Assembly: GCA_027011425.1 (NCBI GenBank)
Contig: JALUZX010000832.1
Span: forward strand, 1-5,073
Direction: 5' to 3'
DNA from: Planctomycetota bacterium
GTDB taxonomy: Bacteria > Planctomycetota > UBA1135 > JALUZX01
Length of the DNA stretch: 5,073 nucleotides
A program made the translations under genes and the position numbers. Below the pieces are notes generated by a model, which saw only the letters and a list, made by a program, of their open reading frames with translations, was not told the DNA's origin and made no database searches. Positions 4,961-5,073 of the stretch are shown in pieces (the first letter of the stretch is position 1; each line of letters begins with the position of its first letter).

Positions 4961-5073
4961 CTTTACCTCCGGTTCCTGCGGATTGGGTCTGCCCCGGGGG
5001 GATTCCCTCCCTCGAGACAAAAAGTTCCTGAATGCCCAGTTCGGGGAAGGGAAAAGCGCCGGCCCCCGGGGCA
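4961..5073 (-). promoter_or_regulatory. kbl: kbl upstream region with ribosome binding site
   Basis: GGAGGT at 4965-4970 lies four bases before the kbl ATG. Further upstream I see no clear -35/-10 pair. A perfect 11-bp inverted repeat (TGCCCCGGGGG at 4990-5000 and CCCCCGGGGCA at 5063-5073) flanks the middle of the region and touches the window edge. It could be an operator pair or a leader structure, or chance, because its core CCCCGGGG is self-complementary. Confidence 0.45.

Noticed and set aside
1..5073. CRISPR array, tRNA, rRNA, or a complete insertion sequence
   Set aside because: No regularly spaced multi-copy repeats, no tRNA-like cloverleaf or rRNA sequence, and no transposase reading frame were seen on either strand.

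Overview
This window comes from a GC-rich bacterial chromosome. It holds four well-supported protein genes, all with close bacterial family matches and strong Shine-Dalgarno sequences. Frequent AGG/CGG arginine codons, a 2-amino-3-ketobutyrate CoA ligase and a ferritin-like/VIT iron protein would fit a GC-rich lineage such as Acidobacteriota or a former deltaproteobacterial group. The sequence alone does not settle the taxon, and nothing marks it as phage or plasmid.

Layout. Positions 1-326 hold no convincing gene, but contain a 25-bp tandem repeat (125-172) and one copy of a dispersed repeat (213-253). A small cupin gene (327-608, minus) is divergent from a membrane-bound ferritin/VIT-family iron protein (769-1653, plus), with a 160-bp shared upstream region. 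The 1654-2029 gap separates convergent genes. It holds an 18-bp perfect GC hairpin, a second copy of the dispersed repeat and a second GC palindrome. A family-4-type glycosyltransferase with a TTG start (2030-3625, minus) follows, then kbl (3725-4960, minus). The 99-bp gap between these last two contains a stable hairpin that probably ends kbl transcription and may have an alternative pairing. Positions 4961-5073 are kbl upstream DNA.

Functions. The genes look like independent housekeeping or accessory units rather than one pathway: kbl for threonine/glycine catabolism, the glycosyltransferase for a glycan or glycolipid, the VIT fusion for iron export or storage under iron or oxidative stress, and a cupin of unknown function. 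No threonine dehydrogenase (tdh), the usual kbl partner, lies downstream of kbl. The side upstream of kbl is cut off. I see no evidence for a new multi-gene system. The best leads are the repeat pair, the strong intergenic hairpins, the possible alternative structures ahead of the glycosyltransferase, and departures from family consensus in the glycosyltransferase, Kbl and cupin.
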